This document shows positions 8,659 through 18,766 of a stretch of DNA of 36,373 nucleotides, in pieces. Location of the stretch: contig JAJZDE010000001.1 of the NCBI GenBank assembly GCA_021828745.1, positions 19,307 through 55,679 of the forward strand, in the 5' to 3' direction. The first letter of the stretch is position 1. Each line of letters begins with the position of its first letter. The notes beneath the pieces were generated by a model. The model made no database searches. It was not told the origin of the DNA and saw nothing but the letters and a program-made list of their open reading frames with translations. The position numbers and the translations under genes are program-made. This stretch comes from Pseudomonadota bacterium. Lineage in GTDB: Bacteria; Pseudomonadota; Gammaproteobacteria; Burkholderiales; Ferrovaceae.

Positions 8659-9822
8659 ATGAAAATCCATGAATATCAGGCTAAAATGCTCCTCCAGCGT
8701 TTTGGGGTGGCGGTTCCGCGCGGGTTTCCTTGTTTCACGGTCAGTGAGGCCGTGGCAGCCGGGCAGCAATTGGGTGCAGGAGTGCGTGTGGTCAAGGCGC
8801 AGATTCATGCAGGCGGGCGAGGGAAAGGTGGAGGCGTCAAGGTGGTGCGTACGGATGCTGAACTGGAAGATGCGGCGCGCCGGATGATGGGGATGCAACT
8901 GGTGACTCATCAAACCGGCCCTCAGGGGCAAACCGTTCGCCGCCTGTTGGTGGAAGAAGGGGCGGATATTCGTCAGGAACTCTATATCGGCATGGTGGTG
9001 GATCGCACTACCCAGCAGGTTGCCTTGATGGGTAGTGCGGCAGGGGGGATGGATATCGAGGACGTGGCCGCCCGCCATCCGGAAAAGATTCACACGGTAC
9101 AAACAGATCCGGGGCAAGGTTTATTGCCGACCCAGGCTGAGGTTCTGGCTCGCCAGATCGAGGTGCCGGAATTCCTGGTGCCGCAGGCACGCGACCTGAT
9201 GCTGGGCTTGTATCGTGCTTTCGTCGAAAGCGATGCCAGTTTGGCCGAAATCAACCCCATGGCGGTGACGGGAGATGGACGAATTCTGGCACTGGATGCC
9301 AAATTCAACTTCGATGACAATGCGGCGTTTCGCCATAGCGAATGGCAGGATTGGCGTGATTTCGATGAGGAGGATCCCAACGAGATCGCAGCCTCACGTC
9401 ACGGCCTGTCGTATATATCGTTGGATGGCAATATTGGATGTCTGGTCAATGGTGCGGGTTTGGCCATGGCCACTATGGATATTGTCAAACTCTACGGCGG
9501 AAACCCGGCCAACTTTCTGGATGTCGGAGGCGGAGCCACCACGGAGAAAGTCACGGAAGCCTTCAAATTGATGTTATCCAATCCGGAAGTACAGGCCATC
9601 CTGGTCAATATTTTTGGCGGTATCATGAAGTGCGATGTGATTGCCGAGGGCGTGGTGGCGGCTGCGCGACAGGTTCATTTGACCGTCCCCCTGGTAGTCC
9701 GTCTGGAGGGGACCAATGTAGCGTTGGGGAAACAGATTCTGGCGGAATCGGGACTCCCCATTCTGTCAGCGGCCAACATGGATGACGCGGCGGCCCAGGT
9801 GGTCGCCGCAGCGCGGAGATAA
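8659..9822 (+). CDS. sucC: Succinate-CoA ligase, beta subunit
   Basis: A 387-residue ATP-grasp subunit. It opens [20 protein letters not shown], has the nucleotide-binding [11 protein letters not shown] region (residues about 53-63), [12 protein letters not shown], and the C-terminal [17 protein letters not shown] segment. With SucD it interconverts succinyl-CoA and succinate, coupled to ATP or GTP, in the TCA cycle. A malate-CoA ligase (MtkA) is the main alternative because the families are similar, but I see no serine-cycle neighbours, so sucC is favoured. The sucD ATG follows after 3 bases. No sucA, sucB or lpd lies alongside, so the window does not show whether the TCA cycle is complete. 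Confidence 0.93.
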   Translation: MKIHEYQAKMLLQRFGVAVPRGFPCFTVSEAVAAGQQLGAGVRVVKAQIHAGGRGKGGGVKVVRTDAELEDAARRMMGMQLVTHQTGPQGQTVRRLLVEEGADIRQELYIGMVVDRTTQQVALMGSAAGGMDIEDVAARHPEKIHTVQTDPGQGLLPTQAEVLARQIEVPEFLVPQARDLMLGLYRAFVESDASLAEINPMAVTGDGRILALDAKFNFDDNAAFRHSEWQDWRDFDEEDPNEIAASRHGLSYISLDGNIGCLVNGAGLAMATMDIVKLYGGNPANFLDVGGGATTEKVTEAFKLMLSNPEVQAILVNIFGGIMKCDVIAEGVVAAARQVHLTVPLVVRLEGTNVALGKQILAESGLPILSAANMDDAAAQVVAAARR

Positions 9823-9825
9823 AGC

Positions 9826-10707
9826 ATGGCCATTTTGATTGACAGGAATACTCGGGTATTGACTCAGGGAATCACCGGCAAGACGGGCATGTTTCATACT
9901 CGACTGTGTCGTGAGTATGCCTTTGGCAACGAATGTTTTGTCGGCGGAGTGACCCCGGGCAAAGGCGGTCAGGATTTTGAAGGGGTACCGATTTTTGATT
10001 CGGTGGCAGAGGCACGTCGGGAAACCGGCGCCAATGCCTCGGTGATCTATGTCCCTCCTCCCTATGCGGCAGCGGCCATCGATGAAGCCGTGGCAGCGGG
10101 GATCGAGTTGGTGATCTGTATTACGGAAGGGATTCCGGTGCGCGACATGATCCAGACCCGGTATCGCATGCGTGGCAAATCGACCCTTTTGGTGGGCCCG
10201 AACTGTCCGGGGGTAATCACCCCCGGACAACTCAAGATCGGCATCATGCCTGGACACATTCATCAGCCCGGTCCCATCGGGGTGGTCTCTCGTTCCGGGA
10301 CGCTGACTTATGAAGCTGTGGGGCAATTGCGCGAGTTGGGGCTGGGTCAATCCAGTTGTGTGGGGATTGGGGGCGATCCGGTCAACGGAATGAAACATCT
10401 GGACGTGATGCAGCGGTTCAATGACGATCCGGCGACCGAGGCGGTCATCATGGTGGGAGAAATCGGTGGTTCGGACGAGGAAATTTGTGCGCGCTGGATC
10501 AAGGAACACATGACCAAACCCGTGGTGGGGTTCATTGCCGGGATGACGGCACCGCCCGGAAAAAGAATGGGACACGCGGGGGCCATCATTTCAGGGGGTC
10601 AGGGAACGGCTCAGGAGAAGTTGGCTACGATGGAAGAATGCGGCATCAAGATTACGCGCAATCCCGCCGAAATGGGACGGACCCTGCAAGCCATGCTCAA
10701 CGGGTAG
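9826..10707 (+). CDS. sucD: Succinate-CoA ligase, alpha subunit
   Basis: A 293-residue subunit that binds CoA and carries the phosphohistidine intermediate. The N-terminus has the CoA-binding [12 protein letters not shown] motif; [11 protein letters not shown] and the active-site His250 in [10 protein letters not shown] are clear (His246 in E. coli). It directly follows sucC. Its end overlaps the convergent fur gene by 11 bases, so there is no room for a terminator between them and the two transcripts must be antisense at their 3' ends. Confidence 0.95.
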   Translation: MAILIDRNTRVLTQGITGKTGMFHTRLCREYAFGNECFVGGVTPGKGGQDFEGVPIFDSVAEARRETGANASVIYVPPPYAAAAIDEAVAAGIELVICITEGIPVRDMIQTRYRMRGKSTLLVGPNCPGVITPGQLKIGIMPGHIHQPGPIGVVSRSGTLTYEAVGQLRELGLGQSSCVGIGGDPVNGMKHLDVMQRFNDDPATEAVIMVGEIGGSDEEICARWIKEHMTKPVVGFIAGMTAPPGKRMGHAGAIISGGQGTAQEKLATMEECGIKITRNPAEMGRTLQAMLNG

Positions 10708-11137
10708 TCTTTGGCGTGCGATGCGGACAGGAGGGGCGCTGGCAGTCGGCGTAGATCTGGAGGGAATGGTCCTGAATCGAGAAGCCTCGTTGTTGTGCAA
10801 TCTGGGCTTGGCGATTTTCGATCTCGGGGTCGAAAAACTCCTCCACGTGGCCGCATTGCAGACAGACCAGATGGTCATGATGGGTTCCTTGATTGAGTTC
10901 AAATACGGCCTTGCCACTTTCAAAATGATGACGGATCAACAAGCCGGCTTGTTCAAACTGGGTCAGTACCCGGTAGACGGTGGCCAGACCGATGTCCATG
11001 CCTTCTTGCTGAAGACGGCGGTAGACTTCTTCAGCACCCAGATGGCGGGTGGTGCTGGTTTCGAACAGAGCCAATACTCTGAGACGGGGAAGGGTGGCTT
11101 TGAGTCCGATGTCCTTGAGATCTTGGGGGGCGCTCAT
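10697..11137 (-). CDS. fur: Ferric uptake regulator
   Basis: A 146-residue winged-helix repressor that uses Fe2+ as corepressor. The DNA-binding part contains [11 protein letters not shown] and [12 protein letters not shown], followed by [17 protein letters not shown], the recognition helix region. The dimerisation part has the metal-site string [18 protein letters not shown] with the CxxC pair, and a second pair of cysteines lies near the C-terminus (DCQRPSCPH). A GAGG Shine-Dalgarno lies 5 bases before the ATG. It is divergent from bamE across 55 bases, an arrangement widespread in proteobacteria. It overlaps the end of sucD by 11 bases. Confidence 0.96.
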   Translation of the reverse strand: MSAPQDLKDIGLKATLPRLRVLALFETSTTRHLGAEEVYRRLQQEGMDIGLATVYRVLTQFEQAGLLIRHHFESGKAVFELNQGTHHDHLVCLQCGHVEEFFDPEIENRQAQIAQQRGFSIQDHSLQIYADCQRPSCPHRTPKTTR

Positions 11138-11166
11138 ATTGCCTCGCAGGGGGGAGAGATTGGTCT

Positions 11167-11172
11167 ATTATA
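11167..11172 (-). promoter_or_regulatory. Possible -10 element of fur
   Basis: On the minus strand the sequence reads TATAAT, 30 bases before the fur ATG, inside the short fur-bamE divergent region. The -35 position is poor. The same AT-rich spot (TATTAT on the plus strand) may also serve bamE. No clear Fur box was recognised by eye. Confidence 0.4.
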
Positions 11173-11192
11173 AAAGCATTCAGGTGAACGGG

Positions 11193-11732
11193 ATGATAAA
11201 GCGTACGACAACGATGGGCATGCTGGCTTGTGCCGGGCTGTTTCTCTCGGGGTGTTCCGGTTGGTCGTGGTATTCGATTCCCGGGGTCTCCTACCTCAAG
11301 CCCTATACGCTGGATATCCAGCAGGGCGTGATCATCGACTCGGACATGGTTGCGCGCCTGAAGGAGGGCATGACCCGCCCGCAGGTCGCCTATACATTGG
11401 GGACCCCCTTGCTCAAGGATCCTTTTCATAAGGATCGCTGGGATTATGTCTACTTTGTGCGGGAGGACGGGCGATTGAGCCACCCTCATGATTTGACGGT
11501 TTATTTCAAGGACGACAAGATGGTTCGTTATGTCACGGATTATCCGATCGGTGCGGCGGCGACATCGGGGGCTCCTCCGGCGGTTCCTGTGACCGGTGAG
11601 ACTCCTGCTGCTCCTGTTGTTCCTGCTGGTTCCTCTCCGGTAGCGCAGGAGGGGAATTCTGATGGAAATACCGGACCGGTCTCCGGGGGGGCCAAGGGCA
11701 GCGTGCTCGATGCCGGGAAGACTGGAGAATGA
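11193..11732 (+). CDS. bamE: Outer membrane protein assembly factor BamE with long C-terminal tail
   Basis: A 179-residue lipoprotein. The N-terminus is a lipoprotein signal peptide with the lipobox LSGC, Cys21 being the lipidated residue. The SmpA/OmlA domain follows: YTLDIQQGVIIDSDMVARLKEGMTR, VAYTLGTPLLKDPFHKDRWDYVY. BamE supports the BamA machine that inserts beta-barrel proteins. After the domain, residues from about 120 to the end are rich in Ala, Pro, Val and Gly, which E. coli BamE (113 residues) lacks. The ATG has AGGTGA about 7 bases upstream; the open frame extends further but overlaps fur. The stop overlaps dapB by four bases (ATGA). Confidence 0.94.
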   Translation: MIKRTTTMGMLACAGLFLSGCSGWSWYSIPGVSYLKPYTLDIQQGVIIDSDMVARLKEGMTRPQVAYTLGTPLLKDPFHKDRWDYVYFVREDGRLSHPHDLTVYFKDDKMVRYVTDYPIGAAATSGAPPAVPVTGETPAAPVVPAGSSPVAQEGNSDGNTGPVSGGAKGSVLDAGKTGE

Positions 11733-12532
11733 GCGCGCTCGTTCTGGGCATCGCAGGCAGTGGTGGGCGCATGGGGCGAGCTTTGGTGGAAGCCATTGCG
11801 ATGGCTCCGGATCTGCACCTGGGACTGGCGCTGGAGCAAGCGGACAGTCCCTTCATCGGACGTGATCCCGGGGATTGGCTGGGTATGCCCCTGGGTCTTT
11901 CGATTACCTCTGACGTTCAGGCAGGGTTGGAACGATGTGCGGTGCTGATCGATTTTACCCGTCCTCAGGCCACCCTCGAGCACTTGGCATCCTGTGTGCG
12001 GTCCAAGCGGGGCATGGTGATCGGCACCACCGGCTTCAGCGCTTCGGAAAAGGCGCAGATTCAGGCGGCCAGCCAGGAGATTCCCATCGTGTGTGCGCCC
12101 AATATGAGCATGGGGGTAACCGTGGCTCTGGCGTTGCTGGAGCGAGCCACCCAGTGGTTGCCCGCCGATTACGATCTGGAGATCACGGAAGCCCATCATC
12201 GTCATAAAGTGGATGCCCCCTCCGGGACGGCATTGCGCATGGGTGAGGTGGTGGCCAAGGTGCGCGGTTGGGACTTGCCGGAGGTGGCGGTGTATGGGCG
12301 CCAGGGGACCACGGGTCCGCGTCCTTCCAAAACCATCGGCTTTGCCACGGTGCGTGGCGGGGATGTGGTGGGCGATCATACGGTGTCTTTCATGGGGGAG
12401 GGGGAGCGTCTGGAAATCACCCATCGTGCCAGCAATCGAGCCACCTTTGCCCAGGGTGCAGTGCGAGCGGCCCGTTTTGTGGTCGGTCAGGCGCCGGGAC
12501 TTTACGACATGCGCTCCGTGCTTGGGTTGTAA
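11729..12532 (+). CDS. dapB: 4-Hydroxy-tetrahydrodipicolinate reductase
   Basis: A 267-residue enzyme of the diaminopimelate/lysine pathway. It reduces the product of DapA with NAD(P)H. The Rossmann start VLGIAGSGGRMGRALVEAI, the GTTGFS motif and the catalytic segment EAHHRHKVDAPSGTAL are all present, with His156 and Lys160 matching E. coli His159 and Lys163. The ATG overlaps the bamE stop by four bases, so the two are coupled. The gene is followed by a 165-base intergenic stretch with hairpins and a probable promoter before carA. Confidence 0.96.
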   Translation: MSALVLGIAGSGGRMGRALVEAIAMAPDLHLGLALEQADSPFIGRDPGDWLGMPLGLSITSDVQAGLERCAVLIDFTRPQATLEHLASCVRSKRGMVIGTTGFSASEKAQIQAASQEIPIVCAPNMSMGVTVALALLERATQWLPADYDLEITEAHHRHKVDAPSGTALRMGEVVAKVRGWDLPEVAVYGRQGTTGPRPSKTIGFATVRGGDVVGDHTVSFMGEGERLEITHRASNRATFAQGAVRAARFVVGQAPGLYDMRSVLGL

Positions 12533-12563
12533 TTAATTGAAATAATTAAGTTATTTTTGTTTT

Positions 12564-12582
12564 CCCCGGGGTTGTTCCGGGG
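12564..12582 (+). terminator. GC hairpin downstream of dapB
   Basis: CCCCGG at 12564-12569 pairs with CCGGGG at 12577-12582 across a 7-base loop. It lies about 30 bases after the dapB stop, behind an AT-rich inverted repeat (TTAATT 12533-12538 with AATTAA 12544-12549). The first T-run comes 11 bases later (12594-12598), so it is only a weak intrinsic terminator. Confidence 0.4.
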
Positions 12583-12589
12583 TCCGGAG

Positions 12590-12618
12590 TTGCTTTTTGG
12601 CGTATTTTGCGCTAACAT
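12590..12618 (+). promoter_or_regulatory. Probable sigma70-type promoter of carAB
   Basis: TTGCTT at 12590-12595 and TAACAT at 12613-12618 are separated by exactly 17 bases. Transcription would start near 12625, giving a leader of about 73 bases before carA. The boxes are imperfect, so this is a prediction. Confidence 0.5.
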
Positions 12619-12630
12619 TCCGACAATCGG

Positions 12631-12671
12631 AAACGGGAAAGGTGCGCATCGATGCGTCTTTCCCGTTTTTT
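12631..12671 (+). terminator. Strong intrinsic terminator-like hairpin in the carA leader
   Basis: AAACGGGAAAG (12631-12641) pairs perfectly with CTTTCCCGTTT (12658-12668), and an inner stem CGCA/TGCG (12645-12648 with 12653-12656) can form within the loop. A run of six T covers 12666-12671. It sits 26 bases before the carA ATG and downstream of the predicted promoter. It could end the dapB transcript, or attenuate carAB. Confidence 0.75.
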
Positions 12672-12697
12672 CACATCACCCCCTTCAGGAGTTAGTC

Positions 12698-13846
12698 ATG
12701 GCTGTAGAACTGCCCTCGTCCGTTCGGGTGCCTGCTTTTCTTGTGTTGGCCGATGGCAGCGTTTTCAGGGGCTATTCCATTGGAGCCAAAGGGCACCGAG
12801 GGGGGGAGGTGGTGTTCAACACGGCCATGACCGGATATCAGGAAATCCTGACGGACCCCTCCTATTGTCGTCAAATCGTGACCTTGACCTGTCCGCACAT
12901 CGGTAATGTGGGGGTCAATCAGGACGACGAGGAAGCTGCCGGAGTATTTGCGGCAGGGCTGGTGGTCCGCGACATCCCGCGTCAGCTTTCCAATTGGCGC
13001 GCCCAGGGCGGGTTGCCCGAATATCTCGAGGCACGGGGCATGATTGCCATGGCAGGCGTGGATACCCGGCGCCTGACCCGCTTGTTGCGCGAAAAAGGCG
13101 CGCAAAACGGCTGTATCTGGGCGGGAGAGGAAAACATTCCCGCTGCTCTGGAAGTGGCTCGTGCTTTTCCCGGGCTGAACGGCATGGATCTGGCCAAAGA
13201 GGTCAGTTGTACCCAACCGTATTCCTGGACGGAAGGGGTCTGGAGCCGGCTGGGTGGAACGACGCAGGCCGGGAAGCGATTCCGGGTCATCGCCTATGAT
13301 TTTGGAATCAAGCGCAACATCCTGCGCATGCTGGTGGAGCGGGGATGTGACGTGCAAGTGGTTCCTGCCATGACACCGGCTCAAGAAGTGTTGTCCCGGC
13401 GCCCGGATGGGGTTTTTCTGTCCAATGGACCGGGTGATCCCGAGGCTTGCACCTACGCCATTCAAGCCGTTCGTGAGTTTATGACGGCACGGGTTCCCCT
13501 TTTCGGGATCTGTCTCGGGCATCAATTGCTTGCCTTGGCTTCGGGGGGGCGTACCCTCAAGATGAAATTCGGGCACCATGGAGCCAATCATCCCGTTCTC
13601 GATCAGCAAACCGGACGAGTTCTGATCACCAGCCAGAATCACGGGTTTGCGGTGGATTCCCGGGATTTGCCCGCCCATCTCACGGTTACCCATGTCTCTC
13701 TGTTCGACGGGAGTGTGCAGGGGCTTGCCCGGACGGATGTTCCGGCCTTCAGTTTTCAGGGTCATCCTGAAGCCTGTCCGGGGCCACAGGATGCGGCCCC
13801 TCTGTTCGACCGCTTCATTGCGCTCATGCAAGAATCTGGAATCTGA
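12698..13846 (+). CDS. carA: Carbamoyl-phosphate synthase, small (glutaminase) subunit
   Basis: A 382-residue class I glutamine amidotransferase that releases ammonia from glutamine for CarB, feeding arginine and pyrimidine synthesis. The N-terminal half has [17 protein letters not shown] and [17 protein letters not shown]. The amidotransferase domain shows the nucleophile Cys272 in GICLGHQLL and the His356/Glu358 pair in GHPEA. The start at 12698 has AGGAG six bases upstream; the open frame continues back through the terminator hairpin but is unlikely to be translated there. carB begins 2 bases after its stop. Confidence 0.96.
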   Translation: MAVELPSSVRVPAFLVLADGSVFRGYSIGAKGHRGGEVVFNTAMTGYQEILTDPSYCRQIVTLTCPHIGNVGVNQDDEEAAGVFAAGLVVRDIPRQLSNWRAQGGLPEYLEARGMIAMAGVDTRRLTRLLREKGAQNGCIWAGEENIPAALEVARAFPGLNGMDLAKEVSCTQPYSWTEGVWSRLGGTTQAGKRFRVIAYDFGIKRNILRMLVERGCDVQVVPAMTPAQEVLSRRPDGVFLSNGPGDPEACTYAIQAVREFMTARVPLFGICLGHQLLALASGGRTLKMKFGHHGANHPVLDQQTGRVLITSQNHGFAVDSRDLPAHLTVTHVSLFDGSVQGLARTDVPAFSFQGHPEACPGPQDAAPLFDRFIALMQESGI

Positions 13847-13848
13847 CC

Positions 13849-16800
13849 ATGCCCAAGAGAACCGATCTCCATTCCATTCTGATCATCGGGGCCGGCCCCA
13901 TCGTTATTGGCCAGGCCTGTGAATTCGATTATTCCGGGGCGCAGGCGTGCAAGGCGCTACGCGAAGAAGGGTATCGCGTCATTCTGGTCAATTCCAACCC
14001 GGCGACCATCATGACGGATCCGGGCATGGCCGATGCTACCTACATCGAACCCGTCAACTGGAAGACTCTCGAGCGCATCATTGAACGTGAGCGCCCGGAT
14101 GCAGTATTGCCGACCATGGGAGGGCAGACGGCACTCAACTGCGCCCTCGATCTGGCGCGGGAAGGCGTGTTGGCGCGTTATGGCGTCGAGATGATCGGGG
14201 CGTGCAAGGAGGCCATCGACATGGCCGAAGATCGCGAAAAATTCAAGGCGGCCATGACGCGTATCGGCTTGTCCACGCCCCGTTCCGCAGTGGCCCATAG
14301 CCTCGAGGAAGCCCAGCAGGTGCAGGCCCAAATCGGTTTTCCGGCCATCATCCGTCCCTCCTTTACCATGGGGGGAAGTGGAGGAGGCATCGCCTATAAC
14401 CAGGAAGAATTCATGACCATTTGCGAGCGTGGTCTGGAGGCGTCGCCGACCCGGGAGTTATTGGTGGAAGAGTCGGTGATTGGCTGGAAAGAGTACGAGA
14501 TGGAGGTGGTGCGCGACCGTAACGACAACTGCATCATCATTTGTTCCATCGAGAACCTCGATGCCATGGGGGTGCATACCGGAGATTCGATTACGGTGGC
14601 TCCAGCTCAGACCCTGACGGACAAGGAATATCAGGTGATGCGCAATGCTTCCCTGGCAGTATTGCGTGAGATTGGTGTGGAAACCGGGGGATCCAACGTC
14701 CAGTTTTCCATCAACCCCAGGGATGGACGCATGATCGTCATCGAGATGAACCCGCGCGTTTCCCGCTCTTCGGCGCTGGCCTCCAAGGCGACGGGATTCC
14801 CCATCGCCAAGGTGGCAGCCAAACTGGCCGTGGGATTTACGCTCGATGAGTTGAGCAACGAGATCACGGGCGGAATGACGCCCGCTTCTTTCGAGCCCAC
14901 CATCGATTATGTGGTGACCAAGGTTCCGCGCTTTGCCTTTGAAAAGTTTCCGCAAGCCAATGACCGTTTGACCACCCAGATGAAATCAGTGGGTGAAGTC
15001 ATGGCCATCGGACGTAGTTTCCAGGAATCCTTGCAGAAGGCTCTGCGTGGACTGGAAACCGGCGCCGATGGACTGAACGAGATGACCACCGAGCGTACCA
15101 CTATCGAAGCCGAGTTGGCCAATCCTGGCCCCCATCGGCTGTGGTATCTGGCAGATGCCTTTCGTATCGGTCTGGAGCGGGATGAAATCCACCGTTTGTC
15201 GCATGTGGACCCCTGGTTTCTGGCGGAAATCGAAGATCTGGTGTCAGAAGAACAACGGATACGCGGGCTGACGCTCGCGATGTTGAGCGCATCGCGTTGG
15301 CGCGAACTGAAAGGCAAAGGGTTCTCTGACCGGCGCATGGCTTACTTGCTGGGCAGCACGGAACAAGCGGTGCGCGCGACGCGACATGCCCTGAATGTTC
15401 GTCCCGTATTCAAACGGGTGGATACCTGTGCGGCAGAGTTTTCCACGCAAACCGCTTACCTCTATTCTACCTATGAAGAAGAGTGCGAAGCGCATCCCAC
15501 GGAGCGACGCAAGATCATGGTGTTGGGCGGAGGACCAAACCGCATCGGTCAGGGAATCGAATTCGATTATTGCTGTGTCCATGCGGCCCTGGCCCTGCGC
15601 GAGGATGGGTACGAAACGATCATGGTCAATTGCAACCCGGAGACGGTTTCCACAGATTATGACAGTTCGGATCGTTTGTATTTCGAGTCGCTGACACTGG
15701 AAGACGTGCTGGAAATCGTGGCGCTGGAGAAACCCGCAGGCGTCATCGTCCAATTCGGGGGGCAGACTCCGCTCAAATTGGCACGCGGACTGGAAGCCGC
15801 CGGGGTACCCATCATCGGAACGACACCGGACAGCATCGATCGCGCTGAAGATCGCCAGCGTTTCCAGCAACTGTTGCATGAACTGGGTTTGCATCAACCG
15901 GATAACCGAACCGCAGGTCATCGGGATGAAGTCCTGGGAGCAGCGCAGGCGTTGGGATATCCCCTGGTCGTTCGTCCCAGTTATGTGTTGGGGGGGCGTG
16001 CCATGCAGATCGTCCATACCCCGGCGGATCTGGAAAAATATTTGCGCGAGGTCATTACGGATGGCGAGGGGATGCACGGTGTGGCGATTTCCCCTCGCTC
16101 TCCCATTTTGCTTGACCGCTTTCTGAACGATGCCATCGAAGTGGATGTGGATGCGGTCTGTGATGGACAGGAGGTGGTGATTGGTGCCATCATGGAACAC
16201 ATTGAGCAGGCAGGCGTTCATTCGGGAGACTCGGCCTGTTCCATTCCGCCTTACAGTTTGACTCCTGCCGTCCAGGACGAACTCCGCCGCCAGACCAAGG
16301 CCATGGCGCGTGCCCTGGGAGTAGTGGGGTTGATGAACGTGCAGTTTGCGCTTCAGGGAGATACGGTCTATGTTCTCGAGGTCAATCCCCGTGCTTCGCG
16401 TACTGTCCCTTATGTGGCCAAGGCGACCAGTCGTCCTCTGGCCAAAATTGCGGCGCGCTGCATGGCAGGGCAAAGCCTGTCTGATCAGGGAATTACCGGC
16501 GAGTTGATCCCGGACTACTATTCGGTCAAGGAGGCGGTGTTCCCCTTTACCAAATTTCCCGGAGTGGATCCCATTCTTGGCCCGGAGATGAAATCCACGG
16601 GCGAAGTCATGGGCGTCGGAGCGACCTTTGCCGAAGCCTTCGTCAAGTCCCAATGGGCGGCAGGAGTCAAATTGCCCACTGGGGGAAAGGTTTTTCTGAG
16701 TGTCAGAAATGCGGACAAAGCACCCTTGGTGGAGATTGCGCGTCAATTGGTGGAATTGGGATTTGCGCTGGTGGCGACGCGCGGTACGGCAGCAACCCTG

Positions 16801-17085
16801 AGTGCCGCCGGCCTCGAGGTGGTACTGGTCAACAAGGTCATGGAGGGGCGTCCGCACATCGTGGATATGATCAAGAATCGCGAGATTTCCCTGATCATCA
16901 ACACAGTGGAAGAACATTCCCGGGCCGTCCAGGACTCCTGGTCGATTCGCAATGCCGCGCTGCAGGGACGTATCACCTATTACACCACGGTGGCCGGGGC
17001 ACGGGCGGCCTGCATGGGGATGCGCCTCGGACAGTCCGGTGATGTCCATGAATTACAGGCATTGCACCGAGGGTTGAAAATCTGA
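13849..17085 (+). CDS. carB: Carbamoyl-phosphate synthase, large subunit
   Basis: A full-length 1078-residue protein. It joins bicarbonate, ammonia from CarA and two ATP into carbamoyl phosphate. The two homologous ATP-grasp halves are visible: the first opens with [20 protein letters not shown] near the N-terminus, and the second repeats it as [18 protein letters not shown] around residue 560. Each half carries a NPR motif ([18 protein letters not shown] and [18 protein letters not shown]). The last ~130 residues form the MGS-like regulatory domain ([20 protein letters not shown], then ATRGTAATL) that binds effectors such as UMP or ornithine in E. coli. A weak CCCC/GGGG hairpin directly follows the stop. 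Confidence 0.98.
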   Translation: MPKRTDLHSILIIGAGPIVIGQACEFDYSGAQACKALREEGYRVILVNSNPATIMTDPGMADATYIEPVNWKTLERIIERERPDAVLPTMGGQTALNCALDLAREGVLARYGVEMIGACKEAIDMAEDREKFKAAMTRIGLSTPRSAVAHSLEEAQQVQAQIGFPAIIRPSFTMGGSGGGIAYNQEEFMTICERGLEASPTRELLVEESVIGWKEYEMEVVRDRNDNCIIICSIENLDAMGVHTGDSITVAPAQTLTDKEYQVMRNASLAVLREIGVETGGSNVQFSINPRDGRMIVIEMNPRVSRSSALASKATGFPIAKVAAKLAVGFTLDELSNEITGGMTPASFEPTIDYVVTKVPRFAFEKFPQANDRLTTQMKSVGEVMAIGRSFQESLQKALRGLETGADGLNEMTTERTTIEAELANPGPHRLWYLADAFRIGLERDEIHRLSHVDPWFLAEIEDLVSEEQRIRGLTLAMLSASRWRELKGKGFSDRRMAYLLGSTEQAVRATRHALNVRPVFKRVDTCAAEFSTQTAYLYSTYEEECEAHPTERRKIMVLGGGPNRIGQGIEFDYCCVHAALALREDGYETIMVNCNPETVSTDYDSSDRLYFESLTLEDVLEIVALEKPAGVIVQFGGQTPLKLARGLEAAGVPIIGTTPDSIDRAEDRQRFQQLLHELGLHQPDNRTAGHRDEVLGAAQALGYPLVVRPSYVLGGRAMQIVHTPADLEKYLREVITDGEGMHGVAISPRSPILLDRFLNDAIEVDVDAVCDGQEVVIGAIMEHIEQAGVHSGDSACSIPPYSLTPAVQDELRRQTKAMARALGVVGLMNVQFALQGDTVYVLEVNPRASRTVPYVAKATSRPLAKIAARCMAGQSLSDQGITGELIPDYYSVKEAVFPFTKFPGVDPILGPEMKSTGEVMGVGATFAEAFVKSQWAAGVKLPTGGKVFLSVRNADKAPLVEIARQLVELGFALVATRGTAATLSAAGLEVVLVNKVMEGRPHIVDMIKNREISLIINTVEEHSRAVQDSWSIRNAALQGRITYYTTVAGARAACMGMRLGQSGDVHELQALHRGLKI

Positions 17086-17143
17086 CCCCTCGATGGGGGC
17101 TCAGGCCATATAACATGTAATTGAGTAGTGAGGAAGGAGAAGC

Positions 17144-17620
17144 ATGAACAAGACACCATTGACGGTACGGGGCGCCGAAAAACTCAAGGAAGAATTGCAC
17201 CAGTTGAAGCATGTGCAACGCCCGGCAGTGATCCAGGCCATCAGTGAGGCGCGCGCTCAGGGAGACCTGTCGGAGAATGCCGAATACGATGCGGCCAAGG
17301 AGCGCCAATCGTTTATCGAAGGGCGGATTGCGGAATTGGAATCCAAGTTATCTCATGCCCAGATCATCGATCCGGCAGCGTTGGATGCAGACGGACGGTG
17401 CGTTTTTGCGGCCACGGTGGAAATGGAGGACCTGAACACCGGTGATGTCCACACTTATCAGATCGTGGGCGATGACGAGGCGGATATCAAGGAAGGCAAG
17501 ATTTCCATTGGTTCTCCCCTGGCTCGTGCCCTGATCGGAAAATCAGCGGGAGACGTGGCTGAAGTCCATGCTCCAGGGGGAATGCGTGAATATGAGATCA
17601 GGGAAGTACGTTATGGTTGA
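17144..17620 (+). CDS. greA: Transcription elongation factor GreA
   Basis: A 158-residue factor that enters the RNA polymerase secondary channel and stimulates cleavage of backtracked transcripts. The N-terminal coiled coil contains [17 protein letters not shown] and the tip [22 protein letters not shown], whose acidic residues act in cleavage. The C-terminal FKBP-like part has the [18 protein letters not shown] motif. An AAGGAGAAG Shine-Dalgarno stands directly before the ATG. The 58-base gap after carB contains a TATAAC that could be a -10 box, without a good -35. Its last 8 bases overlap yhbY. Confidence 0.97.
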   Translation: MNKTPLTVRGAEKLKEELHQLKHVQRPAVIQAISEARAQGDLSENAEYDAAKERQSFIEGRIAELESKLSHAQIIDPAALDADGRCVFAATVEMEDLNTGDVHTYQIVGDDEADIKEGKISIGSPLARALIGKSAGDVAEVHAPGGMREYEIREVRYG

Positions 17621-18044
17621 GCGCCGTAGGTCCGCGTCCTCTCCCGTATCTGCGTGGCGCGCAGAACGGCCTCGAGTTTCCAGGGGAAAGAGCGGGGTCA
17701 GGAAAGTTTCCGCCAAAAAAGTGCTCCCCCCTGCTGTTGTGCCTCCTTTGAAGCTACCGGAAGCGGGGGCGACGTTGGCGTTGTCGATGGCTGATCGGGT
17801 ACGCCTGCGTCAGGAAGCCCATCGCCTCGATCCGGTGGTCCTGATGGGGCAATCCGGCGTGACGGATGCGCTTCTCCTGGAAATGGAACGGGCCTTGCGT
17901 GCCCATGGCCTGATCAAGGTCAGGGCCAGCGGGGTGGAGACGGCAGCGGCGCGCAGTGCCCTGGCAAATACCCTAACGCAGCGTCTTTCAGCCGCATTCG
18001 TTCAACAAATCGGCAAGATCCTGGTTCTTTATCGCCCCCGATGA
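17613..18044 (+). CDS. yhbY: YhbY-type ribosome-associated RNA-binding protein with basic N-terminal extension
   Basis: A 143-residue ORF if started at the ATG overlapping greA. The C-terminal part from about residue 59 is a CRS1/YhbY domain ([24 protein letters not shown], then [13 protein letters not shown]), which binds pre-50S ribosomes in E. coli. The first ~58 residues are rich in Arg, Lys, Ser and Pro and look disordered. An alternative start at the ATG at 17787 would give an 85-residue protein nearer the usual size, but no Shine-Dalgarno precedes it, whereas GGGAAG lies before the upstream ATG. The stop overlaps rlmE by four bases (ATGA). Confidence 0.85.
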   Translation: MVERRRSASSPVSAWRAERPRVSRGKSGVRKVSAKKVLPPAVVPPLKLPEAGATLALSMADRVRLRQEAHRLDPVVLMGQSGVTDALLLEMERALRAHGLIKVRASGVETAAARSALANTLTQRLSAAFVQQIGKILVLYRPR

Positions 18045-18673
18045 AACCTACCCGGACCAGCAAGGCCTGGATACGGGAACATATCAACGATCCCTTTGTC
18101 CAACGAGCGAAACGGGAAGGGTATCGGTCGCGCGCTTCCTACAAATTATTGGAAATCGATGAGCGGGATCGCCTGTTGCGTCCCGGGATGTCGGTGGTGG
18201 ATCTGGGGGCCAGTCCCGGAGGGTGGTCGCAGGTGGCGCGTCAGCGTATGGGCGTGCACGGCAAGGTCATCGGGGTCGATGTGTTGCCCATGGAAGCACT
18301 GGAGGGGGTGACTTTTCTGCAGGGGGATTTCATGGCCCCAACGGTGCAGGAACAGATGAGAGCCTTGCTGGGGAGTCGACCGGTGGATCTTGTATTATCG
18401 GATCTTGCCCCCAATATCAGTGGTGTCACCCTGTATGATCAGGCACGTGCGGCCGAGTTGTGGGAAATGGCCCTGGAGTTTTCTCTCGAAGTACAGGGAC
18501 CCGAAGGGAGGTTTCTGGTCAAGGCTTTTCATGGAGCGGATTTTGAATCCTTCGTGCGACGCATGAAGCAGTGTTTTGTCCGGGTAGTGACACGAAAACC
18601 CGCTGCATCCCGAGACCGGAGTTCAGAGGTGTATTTATTGGGGCAAGGATTGAAACCGCAGCATAAGGGGTAG
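18041..18673 (+). CDS. rlmE: 23S rRNA 2'-O-methyltransferase RlmE
   Basis: A 210-residue methyltransferase (FtsJ/RrmJ) that methylates U2552 of 23S rRNA in the 50S subunit. The SAM motif VVDLGASPGGWSQVA is at residues 52-66. The catalytic K-D-K-E set is complete as Lys35, Asp121, Lys161 and Glu196, each three positions before the E. coli residues. The ATG overlaps the yhbY stop. Its neighbour yhbY also acts on the large subunit, so the pair forms a ribosome-maturation unit next to ftsH. Confidence 0.97.
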   Translation: MKPTRTSKAWIREHINDPFVQRAKREGYRSRASYKLLEIDERDRLLRPGMSVVDLGASPGGWSQVARQRMGVHGKVIGVDVLPMEALEGVTFLQGDFMAPTVQEQMRALLGSRPVDLVLSDLAPNISGVTLYDQARAAELWEMALEFSLEVQGPEGRFLVKAFHGADFESFVRRMKQCFVRVVTRKPAASRDRSSEVYLLGQGLKPQHKG

Positions 18674-18684
18674 GTTGGTGAATT

Positions 18685-18715
18685 TTGAACGGGTGGACGC
18701 GCTTGAGCGTACAAT
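18685..18715 (+). promoter_or_regulatory. Possible ftsH promoter
   Basis: TTGAAC at 18685-18690 and TACAAT at 18710-18715 are 19 bases apart, about 50 bases before the ftsH start. A CTTGAG at 18702-18707 resembles the -35 of sigma32 promoters, but no matching -10 was seen. Confidence 0.4.
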
Positions 18716-18766
18716 GATCCTTCGGAGTCTGGGGGAGTTGGTCAGATCGACTTGGAGGAAAGAGTC

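Noticed and set aside
8659..10707. Malate-CoA ligase (mtkAB) instead of sucCD
   Set aside because: The families are alike, but no serine-cycle neighbours are present, so the common assignment is preferred.
12692..13831. A 379-codon open frame on the minus strand
   Set aside because: It mirrors carA and has no family signature; carA on the plus strand is unambiguous.
15244..17049. A 601-codon open frame on the minus strand
   Set aside because: It is entirely antisense to carB, has no recognisable motif and arises from the codon bias of carB.
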